DNA of 6,841 nucleotides from NCBI GenBank assembly GCA_947625175.1, contig CANQNI010000083.1, positions 1 through 6,841 on the forward strand. The letters run 5' to 3'. Below are positions 6,745-6,841 of the stretch, one piece after another. The number at the start of each line of letters is the position of its first letter. The stretch's first letter is position 1. Under the pieces are notes generated by a model. It saw only the letters and a list, made by a program, of their open reading frames with translations. It did no database searches and had not been told where the DNA came from. Made by a program: the position numbers and the translations under genes. This DNA is from an uncultured Eubacteriaceae bacterium. GTDB taxonomy: Bacteria; Bacillota; Clostridia; Eubacteriales; Eubacteriaceae.

Positions 6745-6772
6745 ATAATATCATTAAAAAAAGGAGTGTCAA
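6745..6772 (-). promoter_or_regulatory. Sigma-A-type promoter of the trp operon
   Basis: On the minus strand TTGACA (6772-6767, perfect -35) is followed after 16 bp by TATTAT (6750-6745, one mismatch to TATAAT), with TG one base before the -10 (extended -10). Transcription should start at about 6739-6737 on an A, which is just where stem I of the T-box begins. The DNA upstream (6773-6820) is very AT-rich and may act as an UP element. Confidence 0.88.
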
Positions 6773-6817
6773 ATTTTAATTATTTTGAAATAAAATCTCT
6801 TGAGTAAATTTTATAAA

Positions 6818-6827
6818 TAAACGTTTA
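6818..6827. promoter_or_regulatory. Palindrome TAAACGTTTA, possible operator
   Basis: A perfect 10-bp palindrome lies about 46 bp upstream of the -35 box. On the minus strand it reads TGTAAACGTTTATT, which resembles a catabolite-response (cre) or other LacI-family operator core (AAnCGnTT) but lacks the final CA. It could act on trp, on a gene beyond the right edge, or be chance in AT-rich DNA. Confidence 0.3.
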
Positions 6828-6841
6828 CATCACTATGGTTT

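Noticed and set aside
6756..6766. Plus-strand AAAAAAAGGAG, resembling a ribosome-binding site for a rightward gene
   Set aside because: No start codon with an open frame follows at usable spacing; a nearby TTG meets a stop two codons later. It is the complement of the trp promoter spacer.
6780..6793. Small AT-only hairpin TTATT/AATAA upstream of the promoter
   Set aside because: Five A-T pairs are too weak for a terminator and are expected by chance in such AT-rich sequence.

Overview
The window is a single, complete tryptophan biosynthesis operon on the minus strand, read from right to left: a promoter, a tryptophan-specific T-box leader, then trpE-trpG-trpD-trpC-trpF-trpB-trpA. The strongly AT-rich sequence, a T-box rather than a ribosome-stalling leader peptide, and a trpG kept inside the operon as a separate gene suggest a low-GC member of the Bacillota, probably a Clostridia-type anaerobe. 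Halanaerobiales is one possibility, but that is a guess from style and not from any comparison.

Layout from right to left. Positions 6773-6841 are AT-rich upstream DNA with one 10-bp palindrome. A sigma-A-type promoter lies at 6745-6772. Positions 6477-6740 encode the T-box leader RNA: stem I with a UGG (Trp) specifier, a stem II-type pseudoknot, stem III, the T-box/antiterminator with a UGGC acceptor-binding bulge, and an overlapping intrinsic terminator. The seven genes then follow with almost no spacing: six junctions, five of them overlapping by 4 to 20 nt and one with a 1-nt gap. At the far left, a hairpin overlapping the trpA stop codon may end the operon and may also serve a convergent neighbour.

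The genes encode every step from chorismate to tryptophan. TrpE and TrpG form anthranilate synthase, TrpD adds the phosphoribosyl group, TrpF isomerises, TrpC closes the indole ring, and TrpA and TrpB form tryptophan synthase. TrpE keeps the LLES and NPSPYMYY elements linked to tryptophan feedback inhibition, so control probably acts at two levels: uncharged tRNA-Trp on the leader RNA and tryptophan on the enzyme.

I see no undescribed system here. The points most worth a second look are local: the trpE ribosome-binding site lies inside the terminator stem, the TrpA catalytic Asp is replaced by Glu, and two conserved motifs (TrpD KHGN-R, TrpB GPHP) carry alanine substitutions.
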